Position numbers and translations under genes: made by a program. The notes below the pieces were generated by a model. It ran no database searches. It worked only from the letters and a program-made list of their open reading frames with translations, and was not told where the DNA came from. Source: Pohlia nutans (Eukaryota; Streptophyta; Bryopsida; Bryales; Mniaceae). Taken from it: DNA of 64,000 nucleotides. The stretch is from assembly GCA_022496805.1 (NCBI GenBank), contig CM040085.1, forward strand, positions 41,631,811 to 41,695,810, written 5' to 3'. Shown piece after piece: positions 36,541-48,885 of this stretch; the first letter of the stretch is position 1; every line of letters starts with the position of its first letter.

Positions 36541-37734
36541 GAACAAAATTTGCTGGTTTGCAAGCTTCCGAAAATTGGACAAATGGGAACCTTGCACATG
36601 ACGTGAATGACATCCATGTGCACTTTTACTTGTCAATTTTTTTTTGTTTGCAGTCCACTTGGCAGCTGGCCAAGGGTCACTAACGTACTCTCCTCAACTA
36701 AAAAGAAAATTTGAAATGATCTCTAAAATCTGACTGCTTGGGTTAAATTTTTTTTGAGTATGACATAGTTTGAATATTGTACCCGGCCGTCACAGTCAGC
36801 AGGTCATGCCAAACAATTATTTTCTTTGGATAATTTATTTTCAACAAATATCTAATTCCATGGATATTCTCTAAGTTTCTCCGTACAAAATAGATTTTCT
36901 TTGAAGAAAAATTTTCCTAAAGATTTGGGCTTCTTTTTTAATAGTTATATTTTTGCCGATCATGATGACCGACTATAGTACAGATGACAAGTATGCTACA
37001 ATGATAGTGTGACAAGTGTTTGGGATATTGAAGGTGAAAGGTAAGGTCGCCACATCTTTAACACACACACAAATATACAAATATATATATATATATATAT
37101 ATATATGTTTGGAGTTTTTTTAGATTTTTTTTTTCTAACCTTGCCCTCCACCTAGGGTATCTCATAATTGCCTTTTAAGAAAATGTTATCTAAAGAGGTA
37201 TGAGTATATTGTTATGATTCCAATGTACATGATTTGAGTTAATTTGCTATTATGCCTATTCTCAACATGTTGCTAAATCGTTTCCTTCATATTCCCGATA
37301 TATGAACATATTTTTAATTCAATTATAGCCTTTATAATATTACAAATTGGAGTTCATTATTGTAATTAAAGCCTTTAAGTTGTTGTAGCATTATGGATTA
37401 TAGTTATAATAATATTATAGAAGAAAATTTGGATTACAAAAATTTGGTTGTACAACTAAATGTTGTATATTTGAAATTATTGTACTACTATAGAGTATCA
37501 TATTATGGAGTGTTGGCACGTTATAGTATAGACTAGATAATTATTAAACGTAATGTCAAGTTGTTCCACACAATCTAGAATATCTAAATCTCAATTTAAT
37601 TAACTAATGGACTTAGAAATTAGAATGATAAGAAAGATTGTAGGTTGTAATTCTCTTCTAATTAACTAATGAGACAATGACACAATTACCTTTAACACAA
37701 TACCTAGCATTTTGAAATATGGTATTAACCCTTA
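36541..37734. other. Non-coding stretch with a (TA)n tract
   Basis: A small element related to 21201-21596 may span 37030-37160 (AAAGGTAAGGTCGCC at the left, AACCTTGCCCTCCACC at the right). It encloses a CA/TA microsatellite at 37062-37106. The rest is AT-rich with no genes. Confidence 0.4.
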
Positions 37735-38266
37735 AAGGCCCACGCATCCAAGTAGTGAATGTTTATTGGTCAAACCTAATTTTAACCTTGAAGATGAATT
37801 TTCTTGCTAATACACTCAACCTAGAAAATGAAGTTCATCAAGTCTAGTATTGCACTTTACTTTGTAAATCTAAAAAATTCTAAGTATTGATTTTGTTAAC
37901 TGTTTTTGCAAGCTTTGTAGCCCAAGGTTTGAATTACACTACATCAGATGTTCAACTTTCGAATTTCAAAGTTTAAATATGAAAATTCTATGGAAAATAT
38001 ATCATGTGATTCTCCATTGTAATCTAGTAGTCGTTCCAAAAAAGATATACTTTTTAAAGATTTTTTGTAATTAATATGAAAATTTGAAGTATTTGACTTA
38101 AAAATTTGTAAAAATTTTGTTTGGAAAATTTTAGAATTAATAGTAAACATATAATTTCATGTGTAAAAAATATTACAAAATATATTTTGATAAATCTTGA
38201 AGGCTAAATTGTGCATGAAAGTGTAGTTTGACTTTTCTACAAAGAATTGGGACTTTCTAGGGTTAA
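37735..38266. mobile_element. TTAA-MITE, family F, copy 3 (inverted)
   Basis: A 532-bp element from TTAACCCTTAAAGGCCCACG to GACTTTCTAGGGTTAA. The interior is the inverse of F1/F2. Its right TTAA is shared with G2. Confidence 0.75.
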
Positions 38267-39167
38267 CCCCTAAAGGACCACGAGAACGCATTGTCTTCAA
38301 GAATAATTTCATTACTTTAGTAACTTATTTGGATTCCATAATTTTGGCTCAATGTTAACTAGAGAATTGTAGATGTCTGTTACAAGAGTACAAAAATCCT
38401 TCAAGATGTGCAATTACATTGATCGATCCACCAAGAAAAAACTAAAACGTCAATGCATGTGAATTTGGGACATCATGGTAGTTAGGGAGGTTGATGACTT
38501 GGAAGGCGTTTTCACACTAGGTGTCCGATTTGTCCAAAAAAAAGTGTATAGTATGTAAAACATTTGTCATTACTGCATCATTAACACTATATAATAATTA
38601 CTAAAAATAATTATATCCATTTCAAAATAGAATCTATTTGGAATATTTGGAATATTTTCTACATATTTTCTATTAATTTGAAATATTTGGAATATTCCAA
38701 TTTTTTTTTGCAATGTAACAATTAATAATGATCACAAAACACTGACTCAATCAATCACCAACAAGTCACTTCACCCAAACATAAATCTTTTGGAATTAAT
38801 CATTGTTGTTGTATTTAGTTTTAGAACACCATTTTTTGTGAGCACCTAGATACAATACATCTTTTGATGTCCCTAAACTTTCAAATGCTAATCATGGTTC
38901 TAGAATTTATGAGAATATTTGTAGTGAATGACCTGTTGATTTTGCTCAAATTTTTTAGAATACAACTCATGATCAAACCTTATAATCATGAAATCTATAT
39001 GGTAAATTGTCCTGAAAATTGATATACAATCTCATGTCTAAATCCTCTTTGAGCATCAATAGTGAAGTTTTCTACATGAACACCAATTGAGAGATACATA
39101 TACGTTATTGAAAGCATCACGAGAAGTAATAAAATTTTAGGGATGATCATGGTCCTTTAGGGGTTAA
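38263..39167. mobile_element. TTAA-MITE, family G, copy 2 (sharing a TTAA with F3)
   Basis: A 905-bp element from TTAACCCCTAAAGGACCACG to ATGGTCCTTTAGGGGTTAA, similar throughout to G1 (2742-3663). Confidence 0.85.
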
Positions 39168-40131
39168 GGAGCCACATGATTGAAGTTGTTGTATTATGGA
39201 GTATCAGATTACATTCAAACCTCTCACATTATAATTACGCATTCTCAATATAATTATCCTAAAAACTTGTCACATTACACACATCTGATTGAACAACTTC
39301 TACATGTCAACTGGAGAACACGTATGACAGGAGCCCATTTGGCCCCTCAGGCAGTGCAACTAGTAAGAGAGGGTTGAAAACCTGAGTGTATTGTGGTTAG
39401 ACTCTTAGTTAGAATGGAAGCACGTCTTCAGAGAGTAAAGTAAAAGAAGCTCCAGTTCATGGCTCATGAGAGAATCTTTGACTTTTCAACAGTGTGTATG
39501 TTCATGGCATGAAGGGTGAGATCATTCCACTTATTGTAATAAATCCTGTGAGGTCTGTTGACATCATCAGCAGCAAAAATCTAAATTTTTGTGACGAAAC
39601 AAGTGAGGTTTCAATCCACCAGTATGTTACTAACTGTCGGTCCTGGAGGCCATACTAATCCCTGAATCAAGGTATGCCCTTCATATATTGATTAATCAAT
39701 CTAAACTACGTTCTCATGTTTTCACATCAGTTGCTCCTGACTCACTCTTGACCACAAGACACGTTGGTTTCTGACATCAATCCATACGTGAAATGGCGTT
39801 AATTCAGACACGTCGGTATCATTCTGCTCGAGTTTCCAGCCAAGTGGGTTCAATGGCAGGAAACAGTCAGTCAGTTGTATTCCTTTTATGGTCATCTTTG
39901 TTAAAATGGTGTGTTTCAGAGCGCCAAAATTGTGACATTTAAAGTCAGTCGCCAATTCCGCTAAATTCTGCCATTTTACTAAACATTCTTCAACCTCTTA
40001 TACTATCATTGTAGAACATTGGATTCAAGTTTTCTTCTTGCTTGCATCTTGAAATGAAAAAGGACTTGCCAGGATGGGTTCAAGAAAGGCACAAACCAAT
40101 ATGAGGTTTTTGGAGATTGTTCACTACACTA
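39168..40131. other. Non-coding stretch
   Basis: No gene recognised. Part of the sequence near 39925 (GCGCCAAAATTGTGACATTT) recurs in diverged form near 40900 and, inverted, near 46150, suggesting an old dispersed repeat. Confidence 0.35.
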
Positions 40132-40346
40132 AATAGGTAGATTAGTGTTAGATACACTAATTTACATAAACATGTTGTAAGTTTTTACTGGTGACCAATT
40201 TTTTTACCCTCTATATTGGTCAAGATGGGGATCTTTCAATAGTATTGGAATCAATGTCTTTGGTAAAAAATTTGTCGAGAGTAAAAATCTATAACATTTT
40301 CAAATCTTATAATTATCTAACACTAATCTACCTATTTAGTGTAGTG
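40132..40346. mobile_element. CACTA-type MITE with perfect 33-bp TIR
   Basis: CACTACACTAAATAGGTAGA... and its exact inverted copy ...TCTACCTATTTAGTGTAGTG bound a 215-bp non-coding element. The TIR is perfect for 33 bp, suggesting recent mobility. Flanking triplets (GTT, AGT) do not match. Confidence 0.8.
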
Positions 40347-41316
40347 AGTATAATTCTCCACATGGCCTGATGGGTCAGAGGAGCTGAGGAGCTGGTCTCA
40401 AAACATATGAGGCAACCTGAAGCCGATCAAAACCCATGGTCAATTAATTACTGGAAAGTGAATTGAGAAACTCAGACGTAGGCAGTGACATATTGAATAA
40501 TGGTCCCCACAGCCATACCAGCTCAACATTCAGTGTGCAGGCTAGACACGGCAAGTCAATGCAGATGAGTTCCAAGGTTCCACATCTGCAATTTCAAGCT
40601 TATTTTCATGGTGCAGATGTGGGTCAGAATGAATTTGGGTTCCATGTAAGTAAAATGTGGACATATTCTATAATTGATTGATTAATTGCTGGCTCAAGTA
40701 CATTACAATATTAAAAAATCGCAGTACACTTTGTTTTGGAGAAATCAATTGTTAAAGTTCAGGTACCATATCTGAAAAGGATCGAAGGAAAGTTCTGGTA
40801 CCCACGAATGTTGCAATCGTCATATTAGTTAAAAATGCCGTTTTCATTCAGAGCACTAAATTTGTGACGTATACGTGACAACATTGTGACGTTCGCCAAA
40901 ATTGTAACATAATAGTGTTTGGAGCTCTAAGAACAAGGACTGGTTTAGGTCTGAGGTTTCAGTTGGGCAACTGAAACTCCGTCATTTTCACTGAAAATCG
41001 GCCATTTTAACAGCAATGAGGTTTATTCTTCTTTTTAATTCTAAGACTTGACCACATTAGACTTTGGACCCGTGTTGCACTGGTATGGCATTTTTCTACT
41101 GTGAAGCTCTGGACAGTGGTTCATTCTAAAGACCCGTTTGAGGTCCAATGTTTCTCATAATGATTCTAACTCATTCATTTCACTAAGAACCGCGTAATAC
41201 CAGTACAACACTGCTGTGATCCTCCCAACTTTTCCTAGTGTAGTTACTAGTTCGCATTGCTACAATGGCATTCAGACCACATGTATCATGCTCCTACTAC
41301 ATATGAGTAACTTACT

Positions 41317-41528
41317 CCATCCGGAAATAAGTGTAGAGTGTTGTTTGAAACATAATTTGACATCAATTTCATTGAACATATTGTGAAAAATATAATTCAA
41401 ATAGGTCATCAGAATGAATGAAGAACATTGCACGCATTCGTCAAAACATTGGACAAAAGAAATTTCCCATATGACCTACTCAACGCTACTGAAAAAACAT
41501 AATGCCCAATGTGGACACACAAAGGGAG
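41317..41528. mobile_element. Degenerate mosaic of Stowaway-like end and family B-like interior
   Basis: It starts with TACTCCATCCGGAAATAAG, then continues with sequence resembling inverted family B (TATTGTGAAAAATATAATTC, AATGAAGAACATTGC). The right end near AAAGGGAGGATAA is weak. Boundaries uncertain. Confidence 0.35.
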
Positions 41529-41536
41529 GATAAGGT

Positions 41537-41714
41537 CACTACAAGGAGAAGGCGTCGCTTTTCACTCCTCTGAGTCAAACGGCGCCCCTTCGCACTCACC
41601 AATTTTTGGTTGGACTTAGTGAGTGCGATTTGTCACGTAGGACAAGCGTGTACAGTGAAAAACGACAATGCACAGGATCCTCCAGAGTGAGAAACGATGC
41701 CTCTGCTTGTAGTG
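41537..41714. mobile_element. CACTA-type MITE near the ERF gene, copy 1
   Basis: A 178-bp element with ends CACTACAAGGAGAAGGCGTC and GCCTCTGCTTGTAGTG, flanked by an exact 3-bp duplication GGT (41534-41536 and 41715-41717). Non-coding. Confidence 0.85.
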
Positions 41715-42137
41715 GGTCTGAAGTTCGAGATAGAGGGTGAAACTTTCACACACAGGGATCCCAACGGCACTACCCGGAGTTAGTGTGTAAGGAGAACAAC
41801 TTACAATGACGCAAGCTTTCACAGGACAATGACGCCATCATGGCTTAAGTGCTCCGCGTTTTAAAAACTTTAAAAGTGCTTCGTGAAAACAGCTGCACTT
41901 GTAATGAAGAATGACCGCGTTAGTACTGCACTCTGATTCATGCTTGTTCAAGGACATGCCCACGGGTACCTGTTGCAACTTTTTACTTAAATAAGACATT
42001 AGAATACTCAAATAAGAACCTACATCTTCGGAGCAGATCGAAGCATCAATTGATACCGTTTTGCCAGATTCTCTACGTTACCTGGGAATGCACATTTTGA
42101 TCCAACCAAACGTGAGATTGCTGAGAAACGACAGACT

Positions 42138-42267
42138 CACTACAAGCAAACCAGTCGCTTTTCACTGACTGCAATCGAGAAAATCCTTGTCCTATGTGAC
42201 CAAAAGCACTCACCAACTCTGGAATGGCTCAAAATAGCAGTGAGAAGCGACCAGTTTCCTTGTAGTG
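42138..42267. mobile_element. CACTA-type MITE near the ERF gene, copy 2
   Basis: A 130-bp element with inverted ends of about 30 bp (CACTACAAGCAAACCAGTCG / CGACCAGTTTCCTTGTAGTG), flanked by an exact ACT duplication. Confidence 0.85.
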
Positions 42268-42290
42268 ACTACTGACCATGGCCGTGCATT

Positions 42291-42455
42291 CACTACAAGG
42301 AGAAGGCGTCGCTTTTCACTCGGTAGGTGAGTCAAACAGCGCCACTTCACACTCACTGCCCAGGCTCTCAAGAGTGCAATTCGTCATGTAGGACAAGTGT
42401 GTATAGTGAACTTTGACATTGTTCTGAGTGAGAAGCGACGCCTTTGCTAGTAGTG
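42291..42455. mobile_element. CACTA-type MITE near the ERF gene, copy 3
   Basis: A 165-bp element, CACTACAAGGAGAAGGCGTC to GACGCCTTTGCTAGTAGTG, flanked by an exact ATT duplication. It ends 545 bp upstream of the ERF start codon. Confidence 0.85.
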
Positions 42456-43000
42456 ATTCAAGCTTTTTGTCTTGTTACTGAAATTTCGGTGCTTCTAGTT
42501 TTCTAATGCTGAAATTGACTAGCACGCAAGTGATTCAACAAGAATTTTGTAAATCTGGTTTGACTTACCTCTGTTTTGACTTTGGCTTGCCTCGCCATGG
42601 ACCATGGTGCATTGTGGCTATAAGAGCAGGAGTTTCCATCAACGACCTGGCTAAAGCTTCTGTTGTCCCTCCCTGCACACAATTCATCGTCCTAGCTCCC
42701 GGTCCGTACGTTGTAACAGCGACGGTGTCGTCTTAGATCTTGCACCTGCGTTTGAATTTTGCAGCTGCGACGGATCAGCACGGCTCATGCTGAAATTGAT
42801 GGAGGATGTGAAGCGTATTATGCACTCAGGTCAGGTATTATTGAGCATGTTTGGTGACTGCCTCCTGGTGCGAGGATTGGCATTTTTTCCATAACTATCG
42901 CTGCAAAATAACATTCTTAACACTTTTCCAAGCTTGAGCGAAGATCGACTCCGTCTGTCAGTGGCGTGGTTGAGGATTTACCTTGAAAGCAGAGGCAGGT

Positions 43001-44422
43001 ATGCAGTTTCTTGGATTGTCGACGTCGACTCACAAACAGACGGCCGACACGGCCTGGGAGGGGGCCCCGGGAGAGATCGAGGATTCAAACTGGGCAGAGA
43101 ATCTCAATTTATCGCTGAAAACGCCGCAAGCTGCACGCTTCGAAACGATGCAGAGCTTCAGTTTTGCGGAAGGAAACATCAACAGCTTCTTGGATTGTGA
43201 TGCGGGATGGCCGTTTCTTGGAGACGACCATCAGTATAATTTCGAAGGGCATAATCACTTTGTTGCAAGCCATGATTCAGCGATGATGCCGGTACACGAA
43301 CTGTCTAATGCAAACCGAAACTCGCCAGGGTGCCGGTCCAGCCGCCCTCTGTCCACATTGACGCTTCCCGGGTGTGATGCCAAGACGATGATGCTCGGTG
43401 ACCTTGCGAGCATGCTACCGGAGTCCACAACGCCGAGCCAATTCTTTTCCCGTCCGGCGAGTCCCTGGGGATCAAAGCGCGTCCACTGTAACAACAACAA
43501 CAACCTGCATGCAATGCACAATCAAGAACTTCCGCAACCTGGCGATCTATCCCTCAACGAGAACGACGTTGACGACATGTTTCTCTTCAGCTTCCTCAAA
43601 AACGGTTGGCCGCTTCTGTCACCGTGCAAGACCGGTACCGCGCCAGCGTCGAAATCAAACGGCATGGCAGTGAAGGAGGAGCCGATAGTGTCGGACGCCG
43701 TCTCGATTGTTACGCCAACCGTAACAAACTCTGCTCCAAGTTCCGCGCCTGCATTGAAGTCACAGAAATCGACAGGAAGCTCCCGTAAGGCAACGAGGCA
43801 GACGCACCTGCATTACCGCGGCGTGCGGCAACGTCCGTGGGGGAAATTTGCCGCCGAAATCCGTGACTCGAGTCGCCATGGCTCCCGACTATGGCTGGGA
43901 ACGTTCGACACCGCGGAGGAAGCCGCGTTGGCGTACGACGACGCCGCGCTGCGGTTGCGAGGCTCCCGTGCACTCCTCAACTTTCCGCTTCGGGCTGCGA
44001 GCGGCCGCAACGTGCAGCTGCTCACCACGAGCCGACCGAAAGCCAAAGCACCGAAACCTCCACAGACCGAGAGTTCTTCAAGCCGCAAGAAGAGGCCGCT
44101 GGAGATTAACGCAGATCTTAATTCCGGGAACAAGCAAGCAAGATCCCGCGCTTCTACGCCGGCCACCTCGAGTGAGGATTTTTCTGAACAAGACGATTCA
44201 ACGAATTTCAAGCAAGCGGCGGCTGCTGCAGCGGCGGCGACAGAGGATATCAAAATCAACAGCCTTCTCGAGGTTTTGCTCAAATCGCCGCAGGGACCGA
44301 ACGCATGGAGCTGGCCGCAAATGAACTGCTCGCCGCTGTCCTTCTCCTTGCCTGCTCTGTCCCCGGCTATCAAGACGCCGAACTCGCCATTGCCAAGCCC
44401 CGTGCCATTCTACTTGTTCTGA
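43001..44422 (+). CDS. AP2/ERF-domain transcription factor, ERF subfamily (group IX-like)
   Basis: An intronless reading frame of 473 residues. The ATG at 43001 is the first in a frame that is open from an upstream TTG; later in-frame ATGs exist (for example before QSFSF). One AP2 domain spans residues 272-329 ([18 protein letters not shown] to LLNFP). Ala284 and Asp289 are at the two positions that separate ERF (Ala, Asp) from DREB (Val, Glu) proteins, so GCC-box binding is expected. The domain most resembles ERF group IX (ethylene/jasmonate/defence regulators); that grouping is from memory of the family and less certain. Other features are an acidic, hydrophobic segment around [11 protein letters not shown] (possible activation region), a basic RKKRP patch at 362-366 (possible nuclear signal), and eight alanines at 406-413. 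GC content is much higher than the flanks. CACTA-type MITEs lie on both sides. Confidence 0.93.
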   Translation: MQFLGLSTSTHKQTADTAWEGAPGEIEDSNWAENLNLSLKTPQAARFETMQSFSFAEGNINSFLDCDAGWPFLGDDHQYNFEGHNHFVASHDSAMMPVHELSNANRNSPGCRSSRPLSTLTLPGCDAKTMMLGDLASMLPESTTPSQFFSRPASPWGSKRVHCNNNNNLHAMHNQELPQPGDLSLNENDVDDMFLFSFLKNGWPLLSPCKTGTAPASKSNGMAVKEEPIVSDAVSIVTPTVTNSAPSSAPALKSQKSTGSSRKATRQTHLHYRGVRQRPWGKFAAEIRDSSRHGSRLWLGTFDTAEEAALAYDDAALRLRGSRALLNFPLRAASGRNVQLLTTSRPKAKAPKPPQTESSSSRKKRPLEINADLNSGNKQARSRASTPATSSEDFSEQDDSTNFKQAAAAAAAATEDIKINSLLEVLLKSPQGPNAWSWPQMNCSPLSFSLPALSPAIKTPNSPLPSPVPFYLF

Positions 44423-44989
44423 TCTTTCTGCCATTCATTGCTCTTACTCAGTTTGCAACAAACATCCGAACCTCGTCCACGAGATTTGAATCGCGTACAA
44501 TGATTTACTGTCAAAACACAGGACCTGGCCGGAGTTCACACATGATGATTCTGGTGGCAAGCTCATAGCCCCCGCGCGCCGTTTGTAGCAACAGTCTGAG
44601 TTTTAAACGGTCAAGATTGAAATAGACGACATAGAATTGTATGCTGCAGGCAGCTTGAGTGTCGATCCTTCTGTACACTGATCACATGCAAGTTCAAGAT
44701 TACTCTGATGCGATCAGACAGATTATCATGGCTTCATGTTGCATGATCTGTAATATGTATGTATGTGTTTTCTTTTAATGCAAATCATCGTTTCTTGCAA
44801 ATCATGAATGCATGGCATTCTTGAAGATTAGAAGAGGTCTACATCAGTGCTTCTGATCATTGATGCTTGGTTTATTATTGTTGAGCCATTTCTTGAATGT
44901 CTAATGCTTATTATGAATGGTAGAGTTCCACACAATCATGATTGTGCTCCAAGAATGGAGGTGATATTATGGGGTGTCACACTACTAGC
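44423..44989. other. 3' flank of the ERF gene
   Basis: Probably 3' UTR followed by intergenic DNA. No other gene is visible. Confidence 0.35.
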
Positions 44990-45152
44990 AAAGGCATCGC
45001 TTCTCACTCAGAATAGTGTCAGAGTTCACTGTACACACTTGTCCTACGTGACGAATCGCACTCACCAAGTCTTGAGCGCTTGGGCAGTGAGTGCGAAGTG
45101 GCGCTGCTTGACTCACCTACCGAGTGAAAAGCAACACCTTCTCCTTGTAGAC
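44990..45152. mobile_element. CACTA-type MITE near the ERF gene, copy 4 (inverted, decayed)
   Basis: It starts CACTACTAGCAAAGGCATCG and matches copy 3 in inverted orientation. The right end reads CTTGTAGAC instead of CTTGTAGTG, and no target duplication is preserved. Confidence 0.7.
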
Positions 45153-47206
45153 ACCTTTAATCTGGGGAGAGAATCGTGGAGCCAATCCTCCATAAAGGTG
45201 TGACTCTAATTGAGGCCTTGTGAAGAATGAGAATGGCCACGGCTGTGACTCTAAGGCTTCTCAATCTTCACGCCCATTCTTCACCTCCAGAGGAGAAGAA
45301 TGAAATTTCTCAATCTTCAGAGAATGTGTGCTCCACAATTCAAAAAGAAAGTGCCACGTATGCATTCACCGAAGATTGCAAATGGGATGAAAGAGGCGTG
45401 ACACCCCTAGCTATTGTAAATGTAATTTGAAATTGCTACAACTTTGAGACAAGTTTGTGTTGTCATTCTAGATTTATTTTTTTATTCTTGGTTTATTAGT
45501 TTCATTGTCAAGCAACTTCTTGCATGTTACTTATAATTAAGGGTTGTTCTTGCTTGATACTTATTAATATATGGGGTTTTCTTTGCTTGATGCTGATTAC
45601 AAAGTGTTAGAATTCAAGACATATGCTTCGAGAATGGCGGTGATATGAAATTTGTATTCATGTATGAGATTAGAACTTTAAGATGAGATTTTGAGACTCA
45701 AAATCACACTAGAACGGACTTGGAAATAAGCAACTGAATTGTACATAATTATGTTGATAACACTGTTAGAATGGGTGTGTGAGAGATCATGGGGAGGGAC
45801 CAGAGCAGTGTCAAGTGATTGCAATAATTGGGATCACTTGGACACATCACGCACCCATTCCAATAGTGTAATTAAGTAATCCTTAATATTTTAAATGATT
45901 GTTGTATGTATCCCTCCCTCACATCAAGCACTGAATGAAAAATCTTCAGTCTGCCACAATATTGAATTTCTTGTTCAAGATGCTCATTTACAAAATGGTC
46001 TTCATATCTATTACATCTGGAGAATTCCACGAAATCGGAGTTCCAGTCTCACAAAAGAATTGGTGCAGTTTTGAGTTGCCTAACTAAAACCTCAAATCAG
46101 GTCATTGAACTTGGTTATAGCTTTTAGAGCTATGGGCACTTGAGCGTCACATTGTTGATGCTCTGAAATGTACCGTGACTTAGATTTTGGATGCCACTCC
46201 AAAACACGGTGGCCAATTTAACAGAGTCTAGAAACTCTGAACTGTAGGGCCAACGTGAATGAAGAGTCTGTTGGGAGAAGTACTACCAATTTGGTCACCA
46301 GGACCAAGATGGCGCATGCTACCCTTGACAGCTTAACACTCAGTCTAACAAATATGAGATTTATAGGAATTTGATGGCAAACTAAGACCTTACAAGACCC
46401 AATTGCTGGGTCATGGAGTGACATAACATTCAGTAACCTTCATGCACTCTGCTCATCACCTTGAGCCTCCACTTGTCCACTTAGCTACTGATGAAGTACT
46501 ATTGGGAATGGAATGTTCCACACCATCTACTGTAGAGCCAAGGCGGTGGCAGTGCATGCTACTAAATGTTATGGATTGAGAGAGCTAGCTTGCCATGTTT
46601 TTAAAAGGAAATGGCATTCATCGTACAATTGTCAAGGTTCCATGGATGCTTCATTTTAAAGCTATGGTTGGAGCTCTGAGTAACAATTACTCCAGCAAGG
46701 GTGCTGGTGCCCGCAGAGATACATGCATCCAAAATCCAAATGGTACGTATGTGTGGTCCATGGCTGGTTCGGTATGGCTTGAAATTTGCCACAGATCCAG
46801 CTATTCTCCTGCATGTAAGGGACAGCACCTACTCAATCCCTGCAAGTCAACAACAAAGCTTCAGTTGGAGAATTCTAGCTGAAGACCCAGGTCTTCATGC
46901 GTCCACTGAAAAGACACGAGGTCATGGACTATGCGTCCATGCGTCCATGCGTCTCATGATCCTTCTGGTGCACAATAAAAAGTTCTCTTGACATTTTGGC
47001 TCTGATGATGTGATCCCAGAAAGTGACTGCAAATGTTGCCCTCTATTTTGGATTCAATGGAGAAAATGGTGGTCTTGTACTCTTGTCCCCGTTATCCCCC
47101 ACACAATGAACTTCAAGGAAACAGTAATACTTACGGCAGCTTTACATACGAAGGGGAGCCCATTTTTTCTTGGGCCAATTCAATCAAATTTCAGCCCATA
47201 TTAGCC
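45153..47206. other. Non-coding stretch with diverged dispersed repeats
   Basis: Many short open frames overlap on both strands, but none has a recognisable domain or exon-like composition. Around 46075-46200 there is weak inverted similarity to 40850-40980. Confidence 0.35.
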
Positions 47207-48459
47207 TTAACCCGTTGAGGTCCCTATGTCCACATAGTGGACGATGATCAAATTCAAACTATTCTCCTGACTACATAGTCACTGAATTAGGAGTTTTTTT
47301 GCACTTGAGGGTATGACAATGCACTTGTCGCCCGTTGAACAGAAATGGACATTTTTTTGAAGTTGCAGAGGGGTATAATTTTGATACTCGTGGGTTTTAG
47401 GGTCAGGAATTGACAAAGTGTTAAAGTGGGAATTTTAGGGGTTTCAACTTACTCCAATCATGCAAATTTGGTCACACATGCATTAAATGTTACACTGGTA
47501 CTTCATTTACTACAAAACGATGTATTAGGGGGGTAGTCAAAAATGAACACAAAGTTATCTATATGTTTCTACCAAAACATCAAGTCATTTAAAGCACCCA
47601 TGCACAATCAACCAAGTAATACACGTTGCGCTATACTATATGGCTATTGTTGCTACTTAATGCAGCTCATAGTACCATGTGTCTCATATGACGTACTAAA
47701 CCTATTAATATGCATTTAAGTCATTCTGCAAACGTTCATTGTTCATTTCTTCTAATTGTAGTGCAATATACTCCACCAAATGCGATTTTTCATGTGTTGG
47801 AATTTTGATCTTCACCTCCGTTAGCTCGCCATCCACTCGCACATTGTTCTCTTGTACAAACCTACTCCTTGTTCTTACCGATACGTTTTTTCATAAGAAT
47901 ATAGCCGCGTCTTTGACAACCCATCCGTATCCCTCACCAAATGGCTCCCACAATGCTTCCATGCAATTTGTATACCTTATTCTACTAGATCCCCGCTAGT
48001 CTTGCATTCCCCGTCCTCTCATGGACTAATACCATACAACCTTCATCTTCGCAACCCATTTGCCTTGTCCAAACTCCAGAACCTCCCCCACATAGAACGA
48101 TAAACTCAATATACATAGCACTAACACGGTAGTCCCAAAATTCATGGAACACAAATGGCATTCCCTCATGACATAGAAAAAAAGATCCAAATGAAGATAA
48201 TATTTGGGTTCAATTTTCAAAAGCGTGCTCCACTACACTGCGGTATTATGCTATGTACATTCTAATACTATATTTATTTCCTTGTTGATAAATCAAAAAA
48301 CTAAAAATATAGAATGCCAAAATAAATTAGAAAATGAACAAATGTTCAAAGAAAAGGAAGAAAAAAATTTAGAAGAGAAGAGAAGAGAGAAATTTAAATT
48401 TAAATTATATATTTGGTAAAATTTGAAATTTCAGAAAAAGACCTATGAAAAACAAATTA
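47207..48459. other. Solo TTAA-element end, then non-coding DNA
   Basis: TTAACCCGTTGAGGTCCCTA with the palindrome TGTCCACATAGTGGACG at 47207-47255 looks like a TTAA-superfamily left end. No partner was found. The rest holds no recognised gene. Confidence 0.4.
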
Positions 48460-48665
48460 TTTTACTAAAAAAAAAACAAGAAAATAAATGGGAAAAAAAA
48501 AAAAAAAAAAAAAAAGACCCTCATAAGAAGAAACAAAACAAAAAAACACAAAACAAACTAAAAACTTTTTAAAAAAACCCAAAAAAACAAAAACACCAAA
48601 ACAAATCATTTTAAAAACGTTTATATTTTTTATTTTTTTATTTTTATTTAAAAATAATAATTTAA
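48460..48665. repeat. A-rich low-complexity tract
   Basis: About 200 bp of A-dominated sequence, including a run of over 20 A, directly precedes the GC-rich minisatellite. Frames through it are artefacts. Confidence 0.85.
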
Positions 48666-48689
48666 ACCCAACTGTTGCGGCGGGACATG

Positions 48690-48885
48690 GCAGGCCAAGG
48701 CGGGCCAAGTCGGGCATGGCCATTTAGGCAGGCCAAGGCGGGCCCAGTCAGGCATGGCCATTTGGGCGGGCCAAGGCGGGCCAAGTCGGGCATGGCCATT
48801 TGGACAGGCCAAGGCGGGCCAAGTCGGGCATGGCCATTTGGACAGACCAAGCCCGGCCAGGCCAAGGGTCTTGGCAGGCACCGCT
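48690..48885. repeat. GC-rich 38-bp minisatellite (about 4.5-5 units)
   Basis: Units containing GGCCAAGGCGGGCCAAGTCG and GGCATGGCCATTTGG start at 48693, 48731, 48769 and 48807, with a decayed fifth from 48845. The period is 38 bp, so the frame shifts each unit and the Gly/Pro/Trp-rich frames are not proteins. This is an abrupt GC island. Confidence 0.9.

Noticed and set aside
43255..44434. Long antisense and alternative frames across the ERF gene
   Set aside because: They are GC-driven shadows of the AP2/ERF reading frame.
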